NCBI GenBank assembly: GCA_024636835.1
Contig: JAGXGH010000088.1
Coordinates: 1-42,245, forward strand
Source: Verrucomicrobiales bacterium
Lineage (GTDB): Bacteria; Verrucomicrobiota; Verrucomicrobiia; Verrucomicrobiales; SLCJ01
DNA: 42,245 nt
Reading direction: 5' to 3'
Part shown: in pieces, positions 23,668-33,094 of the stretch
Numbering within the stretch: the first letter of the stretch is position 1
Layout of the letters: every line of letters begins with the position of its first letter
Translations under genes and position numbers: made by a program
The notes under the pieces: generated by a model
Databases searched by the model: none
What the model was told of the DNA's origin: nothing
Seen by the model: only the letters and a program-made list of their open reading frames with translations

Positions 23668-25440
23668 ATGAAAACACTCACCCTACTTCTCGCCTGTTTC
23701 GGATTCGCCACCAGTCTAATGGCTCAAAATTTCATGATGAACCCCTACGGCTGCGAGGGTGCAACATCGCTCAATGGCAAGTGGAATGCGATTATCGACC
23801 CTTTCAGCCGCGGCAAGGCAGGGAGATTCTATGAGAACCGCCAAGCCAAAGAGAAATCCGAGTTCCTTGAATATTCCTTCGAACACGGTCTGCGTCTCGA
23901 AGTCCCGGGCGACTTCAATTCGCAAGCTCCAGAACTGCTCTATTACGAAGGCAATGTTTGGTATCAACGCCACTTCGACGTGAAGAAAACCGAGGGGATG
24001 CGTCAGTTCCTCTACTTCGCAGGAGTCAGCTACGAGGCTGAGATTTGGATCAATGGACAAGAAGTCGGACAGCACGAAGGCGGGTTCACGCCGTTCCAAT
24101 TCGATGTGACCGACCTACTAGCCGACGGCACCAATGACATCGTGGTGCTGGTCAACAACGAACGCCGCGTCGACGGCATCCCCGCAATGGATTTTGACTG
24201 GTGGAACTACGGCGGCATTTTGCGCGATGTGTTCTTGGTCGAGCGAGCAACTGTCCACGTCCTCGATTACAAAGTGCAACTCGCAAAGGGCAAAGCGGAT
24301 ACCCTCACCGGCCACGTGCAACTCGCAGGAGCCAAGCAAGCAAACCCGGTTAAACTCTCGATCCCGGAGCTGGGTATCGAGCAGGAACTCACCACCGACG
24401 CCACAGGTAAAACAATCTTCACCATCGCCGCCGACCCAGTCCTTTGGACGCCGGAAAACCCGAAGATGTATGCGGTGGAAATTTCGCATGGAAACGATGT
24501 CGTCCGCGACGAGATCGGCTTCCGCACCATCGAAACCGATGGTCCAAAAATCCTCCTCAACGGAAAGCCTGTATTCCTTAAAGGCATCAACTTCCACGAG
24601 GAAATTCCGCAACGTGCCGGACGTGCCTATTCGGATGCCGATGCAGCGATGATCATCAGCGAAGTGAAGGCACTCGGATGCAATTTCATCCGCACCGCCC
24701 ACTACCCGCAGAACGAACGCATCGTCCGCCTCGCAGAAAAGAACGGCCTGATGATCTGGTCGGAGATCCCGCTCTGGCAAGGCATCGAATTCTCAAACCC
24801 CGCCATCCTCCAAAAAGCGGAAGACATGCTGCGCGAAATGGTCTATCGCGACAAAAACCGCGCGGGTATCATCATCTGGAGTATCGCCAACGAAACCAGC
24901 CCGTCGGATTACCGCGACAAGGTGCTGACCGAATTGGTTCAGCTGACACGCGAACTCGACGACACCCGCCTGGTAGCCGCCGCCTTCGACAACTGCCGCT
25001 ACAACAAAGAAACCAACACGTTCTTCATCAAAGACAAGCTCAGCGAGGTCGTGGATGTGGTCGGCGTGAACAAATACCTCGGATGGTATAATCGCTTCCC
25101 TACCGATCCCTCCAAGATCAAATGGGATGTGGCTCCGGACAAACCGCTGATCATGAGCGAATTCGGCGGCGAGGCAATGTTTGGTGTCCGTGGTCCTGCC
25201 GATGTGGCTCACAACTGGAGCGAAGATTATCAGGAAGCCATCTACCGTCAGAACTACACCATGTTTGCGAACATTCCGAACCTTGCCGGCACCAGCCCGT
25301 GGGTGTTGTTTGATTTTCGTTCACCCCGCCGCTGCCACCAGAAGTTCCAAAACGGCTGGAACCGCAAAGGCCTGGTCTCCGACAAAGGCCAACGCAAACT
25401 TGCCTGGTGGGTGGTCAAGGAATTCTACGACGCCAGGTAA
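23668..25440 (+). CDS. Secreted GH2 glycosidase (beta-glucuronidase/beta-galactosidase-like)
   Basis: A retaining exo-glycosidase of 590 residues with a signal peptide (LTLLLACFGFATSLMAQ). The sugar-binding domain runs from about 30 to 195 (VSYEAEIWINGQEVGQHEGG), then an immunoglobulin-like domain, then a TIM barrel from about 290. The barrel shows LNGKPVFLKGINFHEEIP and NFIRTAHYPQNE. The acid/base is Glu409 in IWSIANETSPSD, and the nucleophile Glu498 in IMSEFGGEA. The barrel motifs resemble beta-glucuronidases more than large LacZ proteins, and there is no C-terminal LacZ domain. It faces away from the sulfatase run and may act on the desulfated sugars those enzymes release. Confidence 0.93.
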   Translation: MKTLTLLLACFGFATSLMAQNFMMNPYGCEGATSLNGKWNAIIDPFSRGKAGRFYENRQAKEKSEFLEYSFEHGLRLEVPGDFNSQAPELLYYEGNVWYQRHFDVKKTEGMRQFLYFAGVSYEAEIWINGQEVGQHEGGFTPFQFDVTDLLADGTNDIVVLVNNERRVDGIPAMDFDWWNYGGILRDVFLVERATVHVLDYKVQLAKGKADTLTGHVQLAGAKQANPVKLSIPELGIEQELTTDATGKTIFTIAADPVLWTPENPKMYAVEISHGNDVVRDEIGFRTIETDGPKILLNGKPVFLKGINFHEEIPQRAGRAYSDADAAMIISEVKALGCNFIRTAHYPQNERIVRLAEKNGLMIWSEIPLWQGIEFSNPAILQKAEDMLREMVYRDKNRAGIIIWSIANETSPSDYRDKVLTELVQLTRELDDTRLVAAAFDNCRYNKETNTFFIKDKLSEVVDVVGVNKYLGWYNRFPTDPSKIKWDVAPDKPLIMSEFGGEAMFGVRGPADVAHNWSEDYQEAIYRQNYTMFANIPNLAGTSPWVLFDFRSPRRCHQKFQNGWNRKGLVSDKGQRKLAWWVVKEFYDAR

Positions 25441-25466
25441 TCCTTGAAGATCGGGAAACCTCTGGT

Positions 25467-26318
25467 TCACTCTTCCTCGCCCACTTTGTTGATTGCCTGG
25501 TCCCAGTGATTAAACGAGTAAAAGAGTAAGTTCACGCCTAGGTTCATCGCAGCTTGGCGCATCTCGGGTGATGCATCGGAATACCCTTCCGACTTCCACG
25601 CATCGTTCATATCTCCTGGGTGGTAGAAGACACACCAACGCCCCTCGTGCTTGATTCCGAGCGCGCGCCGTCCGCCATGGTGCCAGAAGGCAGGCGCGCC
25701 CTCGGGGAAGGAATTAGGCAACTGATAGAGCATGTCGTCATCCGCAATGTCTATCAACGGTTTATCCGGAAAAACCTGCCGCATGAAATGCACGAAGGAT
25801 TGGTGAAAACGAGCACTCCCAGCGTCTGCGATGACCATGCCGCCCTTGAGGCAGTAATCGCGTAAAATCTTCGCGTCTTTGGCACTGACCGGGCCCATTG
25901 CCCCATTGCCGGTAAGAAACACGAAAGGAGGAAACCCATCATCCGGGTATTTTGCCAATAGTCCGATGGGATGGCTTTCGCCTCTCGTGGCCACCTTGTC
26001 GAATCCCGTCGCCTTGCCGAAGCCTTGCAGAAAATTCCTATCGGCTCCGCTTTTATCCATTCCGTCATCCCATCCCTGCCCCCCGTGATCCAGCCGTATG
26101 AAACGAATCTTGTAGGACGCCATGCCTTCGGGCCATCCGCTTTGACCTGAGCCGCTTTTACCGAGCTTGGCTGAAGTATTGGAAGCTTCGTAGGTGGTTT
26201 GAGTCTCGGTTTCCGTAGGCTCACCCTCCGTAGACACATCGCCCAAATCCTCGGCGGAGAGTGCCAAAAGCGAAGCCATCAAGGCGATGAATGTAAAAAA
26301 GGGGTATCTAGCAGGCAT
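25467..26318 (-). CDS. Secreted DUF4159 protein
   Basis: 283 residues with a signal peptide (FFTFIALMASLLALSAE). The DUF4159 pattern is visible: YKIRFIRLDHGGQGWDDGMD, FPPFVFLTGNGAMGPVSAKD, AKILRDYCLKGGMVIADAGS, and the final AAMNLGVNLLFYSFN. A low-complexity T/E-rich stretch (about 28-50) precedes the domain. The family has a glutamine-amidotransferase-like fold but no established function; some members sit beside AAA ATPases and VWA-domain proteins, which are absent here. It converges on the GH2 gene with 26 bp between stops. Confidence 0.8.
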   Translation of the reverse strand: MPARYPFFTFIALMASLLALSAEDLGDVSTEGEPTETETQTTYEASNTSAKLGKSGSGQSGWPEGMASYKIRFIRLDHGGQGWDDGMDKSGADRNFLQGFGKATGFDKVATRGESHPIGLLAKYPDDGFPPFVFLTGNGAMGPVSAKDAKILRDYCLKGGMVIADAGSARFHQSFVHFMRQVFPDKPLIDIADDDMLYQLPNSFPEGAPAFWHHGGRRALGIKHEGRWCVFYHPGDMNDAWKSEGYSDASPEMRQAAMNLGVNLLFYSFNHWDQAINKVGEEE

Positions 26319-26698
26319 GGGACAAATTGGGTTTCAGTCTAATATCCGTGAATCATACCAGATTAAAATAATAAACATACGTCTTCTAAAGACTCACGGC
26401 GGGAAGACCTGTGACCGGGGCATCCTGCCCCGTAGCCATAAAGATCATTGCCCCAGCCACTTTATTCGTCCTAGCCCAATACAGACCCGATAAAACAATG
26501 AAAGGCTCGGAAAAATTAAAGTTGGTTGCTCAGACTGTGGGAAGCTTGAATGCTGGTCAGCGGAAACCCAGCAACACTATTCTGAGATAATAAAAGCGTC
26601 CCCCTACAAAGGCTTTGCTGTGATTTTCAAGAAATCGTTATGCTGGATTGACGCTAGTGGCCGTTCTTGGTATTCTAACAGGGAACAATAACTTTTTC
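26319..26698. other. Gene-free gap with a long palindrome
   Basis: No gene supported. The palindrome at 26411-26460 is described separately. A further weak inverted repeat (TGCTGG with CCCAGCA, near 26552-26574) precedes the CBS-protein gene. No riboswitch class is recognised. Confidence 0.5.
26411..26460. repeat. GC-rich palindromic element, copy 1
   Basis: The outer arms GTGACCGGGGCA (26411-26422) and TGCCCCAGCCAC (26449-26460) match as inverted copies at 10 of 12 positions. An inner perfect hairpin CGGGGCA-TCC-TGCCCCG also forms. The core ACCGGGG...GCCCCGTAGCC recurs in the element at 29098-29168, so this is a repeated palindromic unit resembling REP or MITE elements. Confidence 0.7.
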
Positions 26699-27151
26699 AT
26701 GGATATACAAGGAACTGTCAGGGACATACTGCGAGCCAAGGGTAGCGACACCTGGACCACCCGCGAAGATTTTACCGTTTATGAGGCCATCGGTCTGATG
26801 GGCGAGAAAAACATCGGAGCACTGGTCGTCATCGATGACAAGGAAATGGTAATCGGCGTGCTTTCCGAGCGTGACTACAGCCGCAAGGTCGTTCTCCAAG
26901 GTCGCACCTCCCGCGAAACCAAAGTGGGAGATATCATTTCCCGTCCCGCCATCACCGTTCAAAGCAAAGATGGCCTGACCGACTGTATGAAATTGATGAG
27001 TGACAAGCGCATCCGCCACTTGCCCGTGGTAGAAGAAGACCGTCTGGTCGGCATGGTTTCCATGGGCGACCTCGTCCGCTGGATCATCGAATCTCAAAAG
27101 TCGACCATCCAACAGCTTCAAGGCTATATCTTCGGCGATTATTCGAGCTGA
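26699..27151 (+). CDS. CBS-domain protein
   Basis: 150 residues containing two tandem CBS domains and little else. The first has TVYEAIGLMGEKNIGALVVI followed by DKEMVIGVLSERDYSRKVVL. The second has LTDCMKLMSDKRIRHLPVVE followed by DRLVGMVSMGDLVRWIIESQ. Paired CBS domains bind adenosine nucleotides such as AMP or ATP and act as energy sensors, usually by regulating another protein; the partner is unknown. The ATG at 26699 (MDIQGTVRD) is the natural start. The frame is open further upstream but without a plausible protein. It stands alone. Confidence 0.88.
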   Translation: MDIQGTVRDILRAKGSDTWTTREDFTVYEAIGLMGEKNIGALVVIDDKEMVIGVLSERDYSRKVVLQGRTSRETKVGDIISRPAITVQSKDGLTDCMKLMSDKRIRHLPVVEEDRLVGMVSMGDLVRWIIESQKSTIQQLQGYIFGDYSS

Positions 27152-27321
27152 GAGACGATACCTTCACGACGTGTATTCCCGAGAAACCACCACGGTAGGT
27201 AGGGTTTCGGGGCGCTCGTCATGTGCTCAGAGACTCTGATCCAAGAGCTGAAAAAATTCCGCAGATAGCAACGACCTCGCTGAAGAATCGAGTTCAGCGA
27301 TCCCTTATTGAACAAGCGACG

Positions 27322-28830
27322 ATGAAACCAGGACCTCTCCTATTCTGTTTATCCGCAGTCACCTCCATTGCATGGAGTCTTGAAGGGATTCACGCAGCAG
27401 ACCTCACAAGCGAAAAGCCAAACGTGCTGTTTATCGCAGTGGACGATTTAAATGACTGGGTCGGCTATTTGGGTGGGCATCCACAAGCACGCACACCCAA
27501 CATAGATGCCTTGGCGAAAGATGGGGCGGCTTTCGTGAATGCGTATTGTTCTGCACCGGTGTGTGGCCCGTCGCGCACGGCCTTGATGTATGGCATCTAC
27601 CCGCACAGAAGCGGTTCATATGGACACCATGCATCCTACAGCCCCGTTTCCGTTCTTTCCCAGACGCAATTACCATTGAACCTCGTGTTTCAGAAGAACG
27701 GCTACTACTCGGCTGGATGCGGAAAAATATTTCACTACCCCGAAACGCGCGGTTGGGATGATTACCAAAAATACACCAAAGGCGAAAACCCCACAAAGAC
27801 CGTGGAGAAACTTGGTGACAATATTCAATTGAGTTTCGGGATACAGGAAACAGACAACGACAGCGACACCTCCGACGGCAGGCTTACTGATTGGGCGATC
27901 AGTCAATTAAAACGCAAGCACGAAAAACCATTTTTCATTGCCCTAGGCTTGCACAAACCTCATCTGCCATGGGATGCACCAAGAAAGTATTACGAACAAT
28001 TCGATCTCTCACAGGTGAAGCTTCCGCAGGTACCGGAGGATGACCTTGCCGATGTGCCCGATGCTGGAAAGGTCTTTGCAGAATCTATGGTTGGCTTCAA
28101 TCATCGGAATGACCACAAGGCCATCACGGATCTGGATGGAGCTTGGCGGAAATTAGTACGAGCCTACCTCGCCACCAGTTCATTTGCCGATGCGAACGTC
28201 GGCCGTGTGTTGAATACCCTAAAAGACAGCCCCTATTGGGAGAACACCATCGTGGTGCTCTGGGGGGATCACGGATGGCACCTTGGAGAAAAGAAACACT
28301 GGCGCAAAATGACCCTCTGGGAACGGGGCACAAAAACTCCATTCATCATAAAAATGCCCGGAGCCAAGGCCAATGGCCAAAGGATTGAAGCACCGGTGAG
28401 CCTGCAGGACATTTTTCCGACATTGGTCGATCTTTGCGGGCTGGACGTCGAACAACAAGTGGACGGCAACAGTTTGAAGCCCTTGTTGACAGATCCGTTC
28501 ATCGCTTGGGACAAACCGGTAATCATGTCTCATGGCCCAGGCAATTTTGCCATTCGAAAAGGCTCCTGGCGATTGATCCACTACGCTGACGGAAGTGAGG
28601 AACTCTACGACCTGGAGAAGGATCCCAAGGAATTCACCAACCTGGCGCACAATCCCAGCCGATTAGAAATAAGAAAAGAACTGCAAAATCATCTCCCGAA
28701 GTCATGGCGTTATGTGATTGGTCCACGGTTCAAGACATTTCCCGATTCGTTCGCCAAACCAAAAGTCCCCATGCCATCGGCACCCGAACGTTTCTCACAT
28801 GAGACTCGCGACAATTCATCTGATGAATAA
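27322..28830 (+). CDS. Secreted iduronate-2-sulfatase-like S1 sulfatase
   Basis: 502 residues from the ATG at 27322 with a signal peptide (PLLFCLSAVTSIAWSLEGIHA). Metal ligands are in VLFIAVDDLNDWVGYLGG. The formylglycine cysteine is Cys81 in VCGPSRTALMYG. GKIFHYPE, LGLHKPHLPWDAP and WGDHGWHLGEKKHW are hallmarks of the iduronate-2-sulfatase subgroup. C-terminal text YDLEKDPKEFTNLAHNP is typical. A uronic-acid sulfate is the likely substrate by homology; in marine relatives these act on ulvan, fucoidan or glycosaminoglycans. It is apparently a single-gene transcript. The frame open from 27223 adds an unlikely N-terminus before the signal peptide. Confidence 0.94.
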   Translation: MKPGPLLFCLSAVTSIAWSLEGIHAADLTSEKPNVLFIAVDDLNDWVGYLGGHPQARTPNIDALAKDGAAFVNAYCSAPVCGPSRTALMYGIYPHRSGSYGHHASYSPVSVLSQTQLPLNLVFQKNGYYSAGCGKIFHYPETRGWDDYQKYTKGENPTKTVEKLGDNIQLSFGIQETDNDSDTSDGRLTDWAISQLKRKHEKPFFIALGLHKPHLPWDAPRKYYEQFDLSQVKLPQVPEDDLADVPDAGKVFAESMVGFNHRNDHKAITDLDGAWRKLVRAYLATSSFADANVGRVLNTLKDSPYWENTIVVLWGDHGWHLGEKKHWRKMTLWERGTKTPFIIKMPGAKANGQRIEAPVSLQDIFPTLVDLCGLDVEQQVDGNSLKPLLTDPFIAWDKPVIMSHGPGNFAIRKGSWRLIHYADGSEELYDLEKDPKEFTNLAHNPSRLEIRKELQNHLPKSWRYVIGPRFKTFPDSFAKPKVPMPSAPERFSHETRDNSSDE

Positions 28831-29297
28831 GAGCGTAAGACGCATTGGACATGGGCTGTGACTGCCTCCACTTCACAACCGCCAGAAGCACCACCATGCG
28901 ACCAATTATCCAGTCAGATGGCACGGTATCGGCCACAAACCTTGACGAATCCATGACCGTCCCTCAAGTCGTTTGGGACAATCCGCCCTCTTCCCTGCAG
29001 CGGAAATACACAGCAAAAGTGCCTGCACCATCCAATCCCTGAGCACTCTTTGATTCATGCTGCGATCGACTTGTCGAAGCAGATCACGCTCGGTTCCGTG
29101 GCCGGGGTTTCCAGCCCCGTAGCCAAGCAGACCATTGATCTGACTACGGGGCAAGATGCCCAGGCCACCTTCGCCTTCGGCATACAATCCCATGTTCCCG
29201 TTCAAACCAACAACGCGCTCAATCAAGTCATACCGCCATCCAAATTCGAATCATTCGCCCAATTCGCGTTTCAATTTTCACACGATCTGCGGTGCCG
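28831..29297. other. Gene-free gap with a long palindrome
   Basis: Small open frames on both strands (for example 28845-29042 and 28906-29226) look non-biological and lack ribosome-binding sites. The only structured sequence is the palindrome at 29098-29168. Confidence 0.5.
29098..29168. repeat. GC-rich palindromic element, copy 2
   Basis: A 71 bp imperfect palindrome: GTGGCCGGGG...GCCCCGTAG on the left (29098-29122) and CTACGGGGC...CCCAGGCCAC on the right (29144-29168). Each arm also contains its own small GGGG/CCCC hairpin. It shares CCGGGG(N6)GCCCCGTAGCC with the element at 26411-26460. Both lie in gaps without genes. Confidence 0.75.
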
Positions 29298-29942
29298 CTA
29301 CGCCTCAAACCCAGCCTCAGCCAATCGCTCAACGATCGCGGCGACGACTTCTTCGAGGTTCATCTCTGAGCTATCGATCACTACAGCGCCGTCGGGCACT
29401 TTGAGGGGCGAACTTTTGCGCTGCGAATCCGCTTTGTCGCGCTGTGAAATCTGATCAGTCAAGCCCTGCGCAGCGCGGCGTTGTTGACGCACTTCCTCCG
29501 AGGCATCGACGTAAAATTTGTAGCGAGTCTCAGGAAAAACCACGGAGCCGATGTCGCGCCCTTCCATCACCACGGGTTCAGCATCAGCCAGCGCACGCAA
29601 ACGACCCACCACCTTGTCTCGAACCTCGAACACGCGCGCCACTTTCGACACCGCATCGTTTACCTCAGCAGTCGACAATTCATCGACTGGAACCACATCG
29701 CCGTCGACCAACACGCGCGACAGTCCATCGACAATTTCACCGTCGAGCGACAGCTGCCCAGCTGCCTCAACAACCGCCGCTGGAATATCGACATCGACCT
29801 TGGACTTGAGCATCGCCCATGTCACCGAGCGGTAAAACTCGCCGGAATTCACAAACCCCCAGCCAAGCTGCTTCGCCAAGCGCTTTGCTGCGCTGCTCTT
29901 GCCGGATGCAGCCGGACCATCAATGGATATCACTCGTTTCAT
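29298..29942 (-). CDS. cmk: Cytidylate kinase
   Basis: Phosphorylates CMP and dCMP to the diphosphates. The 214-residue protein has the P-loop DGPAASGKSSAAKRLA (Gly9 to Ser17), the acceptor region GFVNSGEFYRSVTWA, and the CMP-site motif MEGRDIGSVVFPE, then FYVDASEEVRQQRR with the lid arginines and QRDKADSQRKSSPL. It is the last gene of the tyrA-aroA-cmk operon, 21 bp after aroA, a pairing seen in many bacteria where rpsA may follow; here the downstream sequence holds no further gene. Confidence 0.96.
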   Translation of the reverse strand: MKRVISIDGPAASGKSSAAKRLAKQLGWGFVNSGEFYRSVTWAMLKSKVDVDIPAAVVEAAGQLSLDGEIVDGLSRVLVDGDVVPVDELSTAEVNDAVSKVARVFEVRDKVVGRLRALADAEPVVMEGRDIGSVVFPETRYKFYVDASEEVRQQRRAAQGLTDQISQRDKADSQRKSSPLKVPDGAVVIDSSEMNLEEVVAAIVERLAEAGFEA

Positions 29943-29963
29943 GAAAAGATTCTCGCTGTTGGG

Positions 29964-31250
29964 TTAACGCACACTGACGCTTTCCAGTTTATCAAAATAG
30001 TCGGGGAATGTCTTCGCCGTGCACCCCGGATCGTTGATGGTAACCGATGCCGGATCAAGCGCGAGCAGTGAAAAACACATCGCCATCCGGTGGTCATTGT
30101 AGGTATCGATCACCCCATGCGTAATGGTCGCCGGCGGCGTGATCTCGAGATAATCCCGCCCCTCGACGACTTCCGCACCGACTTTTCGCAGCTCTATCGC
30201 CATCGCAGCGATGCGGTCGGTCTCCTTCACCCGCCAGTTGTAAATATTGCGGATCGCAGTGGTTCCCTTGGCGAAAAGTGCTGTGGTCGCGATCGTCATT
30301 GCCGCGTCGGGAATATGGTTCATGTCCATGTCCACAGCCACCAACTCGCCACGAGTTACCGTGATGGAGTCGTCGGTCCATTCGACATGCGCACCCATTT
30401 TCTCCAACACATCGGCAAAGTGAATATCGCCTTGAATGCTCGCCTTACCGATTCCACGCACCGTCACACGCCCGCCCTTGATCGCCGCAGCAGCGAGAAA
30501 ATACGATGCCGATGAGGCATCGCCCTCGACGAGAAAACTCCCGGGAGATTGATAGTTCTGACCTGCCGTGATAGTGAACACTCGATAGTCATCATGCATC
30601 ACCTCGACGCCAAACTTTTTCATCGCGTCGAGGGTAATATCGATATACGGCTTGCTGACCAACTCGCCGATGATGTGAATTTCCACATCCTCACGCGCCA
30701 TCGGTGAAGCCATCAAAAGCGCGGTGAGAAACTGACTGGAAATCGAGCCATCAATCTCAATTCTTCCACCCGTGAACCCATCGGCATTGATGCGCAAGGG
30801 CGGGTAGCCTTCCGTTTTCAAGTAGTCGATTTTGCACCCACCTTGGCGCATCGCATCGACCAAGGCATCGATCGGACGCTCGTCCATCCGTGGCTCGCCG
30901 GTCATTATAAATTCGCCACGTCCAAGACACAAGGCCGCCGTCAGGGGACGCATCGCAGTGCCGGCATTTCCCAAATAAAGCTCGTGCTTACCGCCGTCAG
31001 TCAACGCCCCACCCATCCCCGTGACGACACAACGCGTGCCATCGCTGGACAGATCGAATTTTACACCGAGCTCGCGTAGCGCGTTCAGCATGTGCCGCAC
31101 ATCGTCGCTCTCCAAGAGATTGGTAATTTCCGTCACTCCCTCCGCCATCGCCGCCAGCAGAAGTGCGCGGTTCGACAGACTCTTCGAGCCGGGAAGATGG
31201 ATCTCTCCATCAATGCGTGAAATAGGTTCAAGGCTTAGGGATTCCTTCAT
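29964..31250 (-). CDS. aroA: 3-phosphoshikimate 1-carboxyvinyltransferase (EPSP synthase)
   Basis: Transfers enolpyruvyl from PEP to shikimate-3-phosphate in the shikimate pathway. From the ATG at 31250 the protein has 428 residues, normal for the family. Motifs: [20 protein letters not shown] (PEP and S3P site), [47 protein letters not shown] and [19 protein letters not shown] near the C-terminus. The start is chosen over an ATG at 31268 because AAGGAG lies nine bases before 31250 and the tyrA stop is four bases upstream. The order tyrA-aroA-cmk indicates one operon. Confidence 0.96.
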   Translation of the reverse strand: MKESLSLEPISRIDGEIHLPGSKSLSNRALLLAAMAEGVTEITNLLESDDVRHMLNALRELGVKFDLSSDGTRCVVTGMGGALTDGGKHELYLGNAGTAMRPLTAALCLGRGEFIMTGEPRMDERPIDALVDAMRQGGCKIDYLKTEGYPPLRINADGFTGGRIEIDGSISSQFLTALLMASPMAREDVEIHIIGELVSKPYIDITLDAMKKFGVEVMHDDYRVFTITAGQNYQSPGSFLVEGDASSASYFLAAAAIKGGRVTVRGIGKASIQGDIHFADVLEKMGAHVEWTDDSITVTRGELVAVDMDMNHIPDAAMTIATTALFAKGTTAIRNIYNWRVKETDRIAAMAIELRKVGAEVVEGRDYLEITPPATITHGVIDTYNDHRMAMCFSLLALDPASVTINDPGCTAKTFPDYFDKLESVSVR

Positions 31251-31254
31251 TAAA

Positions 31255-32148
31255 TTATTCTCCTTCATCCTGTTCTGAAGACGCTGTGTTTAAACCATCG
31301 CGTAATGTCTTCGCTGTCGCGAGCAGTTCGACCAAACGCTTCCTATCACCTGCGACCACCGCTCGCTTGAATTCTTCCAACTGATCCTGCGCATTGCCGA
31401 GTTCTGCGACAATCGCCTCACTGTTTTCGAGCAAAATCTCCGCCCACATTGTCGGCGATCCCGATGCCACACGAGTCGTATCTCGAAGCCCATTGCCACA
31501 ATACCTGCCAATCACCGCATCATCCTGCAGCGCGGCACTGATCGTCGCCGCTGCTGTGACGTGAGGCAAATGACTCACCTTCGCCACCACGCGGTCGTGG
31601 TCGTTGGCATCAATCTGGAAAATCCGACACCCCACTGCCGACCAGAATCCTGCAACCTCGTCTACCGACTCGGAGTGATCGCCCACCCCGCAAACAAAGC
31701 ACGCCGCACCGTCAAAAAGGTCACTCCGTGCCGCAGTCATTCCCGTTTGTTCAGATCCGCACATCGGATGCGCACCCACAAACACCGGGCCAGCATCACC
31801 AAAAATCTCCGGCAAACGCTCGGCGAGCATTCCTTTCACACTTCCAACGTCTGTCACCAAACGTGGTTGAAGATCCAACGGCATCGCCGCGATCTGTTGC
31901 GCCACATCGACCATTACACCGACAGGCACCGCAAGGACCACCAGATCAGCCTTCGCCACTGCAGCTTCCAGATCCATCGTAAGAAGTCCCTTTACTCCCC
32001 TCTCCTTTGCCTCTTTCAGAACCTCATCCCGCCGCCCCCAAAGACGTAAATCCGCAACGCCTTTGGCTGTAAGAGCCAAAGCAAGCGACCCGCCCAAAAC
32101 ACCGGGGCCAATAACGGCGATAGATTGAAATTTAAACTCCATGATCAC
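31255..32148 (-). CDS. tyrA: Prephenate dehydrogenase
   Basis: NAD(P)-dependent oxidative decarboxylation of prephenate (or arogenate) in tyrosine synthesis. The Rossmann motif [17 protein letters not shown] lies at the N-terminus, then [16 protein letters not shown], and the family histidine motif [31 protein letters not shown] and [19 protein letters not shown] complete the signature. The GTG at 32148 has GAGGTGA six bases upstream; an ATG two codons later (32142) is the alternative. No chorismate mutase or ACT domain is fused. First gene of the tyrA-aroA-cmk operon. Confidence 0.95.
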   Translation of the reverse strand: MIMEFKFQSIAVIGPGVLGGSLALALTAKGVADLRLWGRRDEVLKEAKERGVKGLLTMDLEAAVAKADLVVLAVPVGVMVDVAQQIAAMPLDLQPRLVTDVGSVKGMLAERLPEIFGDAGPVFVGAHPMCGSEQTGMTAARSDLFDGAACFVCGVGDHSESVDEVAGFWSAVGCRIFQIDANDHDRVVAKVSHLPHVTAAATISAALQDDAVIGRYCGNGLRDTTRVASGSPTMWAEILLENSEAIVAELGNAQDQLEEFKRAVVAGDRKRLVELLATAKTLRDGLNTASSEQDEGE

Positions 32149-32368
32149 ATGTGGTCACCTCGAACCTCCCTCGAAGTGGTTGGCAGTTTTCCACAGCTTT
32201 AGCCATCTTTCCACTGTGGAAAAAATACAAAGAGGCAGACAATTGAATCTGCGCTTGTTATCATACTGAGCTTCGCTGGTGAAGAGGACTTCCTCCAAAC
32301 CTCAGCAGCCCAGCCACAGACATGTCCGCATTAATAAAACAGCAAACTCCTAACCCTCATCTCATACA

Positions 32369-33007
32369 ATGGTAGGCATTGATTTTGGAGGACTGATTAT
32401 CGAGGGCTTACTGCTTAACGCGATTCTAGCCGCTGGCATCTTGTGCGCCATCATTGCTGTCGCCATGTTTGCCAAAAAAAGAAAATGGGGATTCCGCATC
32501 GCGCTGGTTTTGGCTGTTCTTTTTGCTGGTTCCCTCGCGGGATACTCAATATGGAACAGACCACCCACACCGAAGCCTTATGACATTTCGTTAGTCATTG
32601 CCGATGATTGGGTTTACTCAAAAACCTTGCCTGGGGAGGAAACCTCCGAGATCCGTAACGGCTCGTTGAACCACAGAGTTTGGGGGATGATCAACGTCGA
32701 TATCACCCTGCCCGACGGAAAGACCATCAGAGGAACCAGCAAACAGATCAACATTTACACTAATTACTCTCGGATCACCACGATCATACTTTCTTATCGT
32801 CCTTCTGAAACAATTTCTGCCGTCGAATATTGGCAGCAGGGAGGCACTATCTATGACGCCTCTAATAAAAATTCCTCACTCATCGACCGCGGCACTTACT
32901 CTGTAGAAATCCGAGAAACAGACGATGGTGAAATCAATCTTCTCATTAAGAACCCTCCGTCAGATCGCATCGGAATCTACAAAAAGCTACGTCGCTACGC
33001 GAAATAG
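32369..33007 (+). CDS. Membrane-anchored protein of unknown function
   Basis: 212 residues. Two hydrophobic helices (LLLNAILAAGILCAIIAVAM and IALVLAVLFAGSLAGYSIW) lie near the N-terminus, with a soluble, beta-rich domain after about residue 70 facing the periplasm if the N-terminus is outside. Segments such as ISLVIADDWVYSKTLPGEET and MINVDITLPDGKTIRGTSKQ give no recognisable family. It starts about 220 bp after the divergent tyrA start and converges on the lipoprotein gene. Confidence 0.7.
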   Translation: MVGIDFGGLIIEGLLLNAILAAGILCAIIAVAMFAKKRKWGFRIALVLAVLFAGSLAGYSIWNRPPTPKPYDISLVIADDWVYSKTLPGEETSEIRNGSLNHRVWGMINVDITLPDGKTIRGTSKQINIYTNYSRITTIILSYRPSETISAVEYWQQGGTIYDASNKNSSLIDRGTYSVEIRETDDGEINLLIKNPPSDRIGIYKKLRRYAK

Positions 33008-33035
33008 CCCTGAATCGCTTCGCGTCCCTATCAAC

Positions 33036-33069
33036 AAAAAAACGCGCCAAGCAAGATTTGCCCGACGCG
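33036..33069 (-). terminator. Intrinsic terminator after the lipoprotein gene
   Basis: On the minus strand a 12 bp stem with a three-base ATC loop (CGCGTCGGGCAA / TTGCTTGGCGCG, three G-T wobbles) is followed by seven T. It begins 26 bp after the stop at 33095. This is the clearest rho-independent terminator in the window. Confidence 0.9.
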
Positions 33070-33094
33070 GTTAGAGAAAAAGCAGTGCCGCAGC

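Noticed and set aside
26287..26493. Plus-strand frame of 68 codons overlapping the DUF4159 start
   Set aside because: It crosses the palindrome and antisense to the signal peptide of the DUF4159 gene. No supporting feature.
26501..26640. Possible riboswitch before the CBS-domain gene
   Set aside because: Only a weak inverted repeat is present, and I cannot match it to a known class. The CBS protein is not a usual riboswitch target.
28845..29226. Small open frames on both strands in the gap after the iduronate-sulfatase-like gene
   Set aside because: No ribosome-binding sites or domains, and a palindromic repeat explains part of the open sequence.
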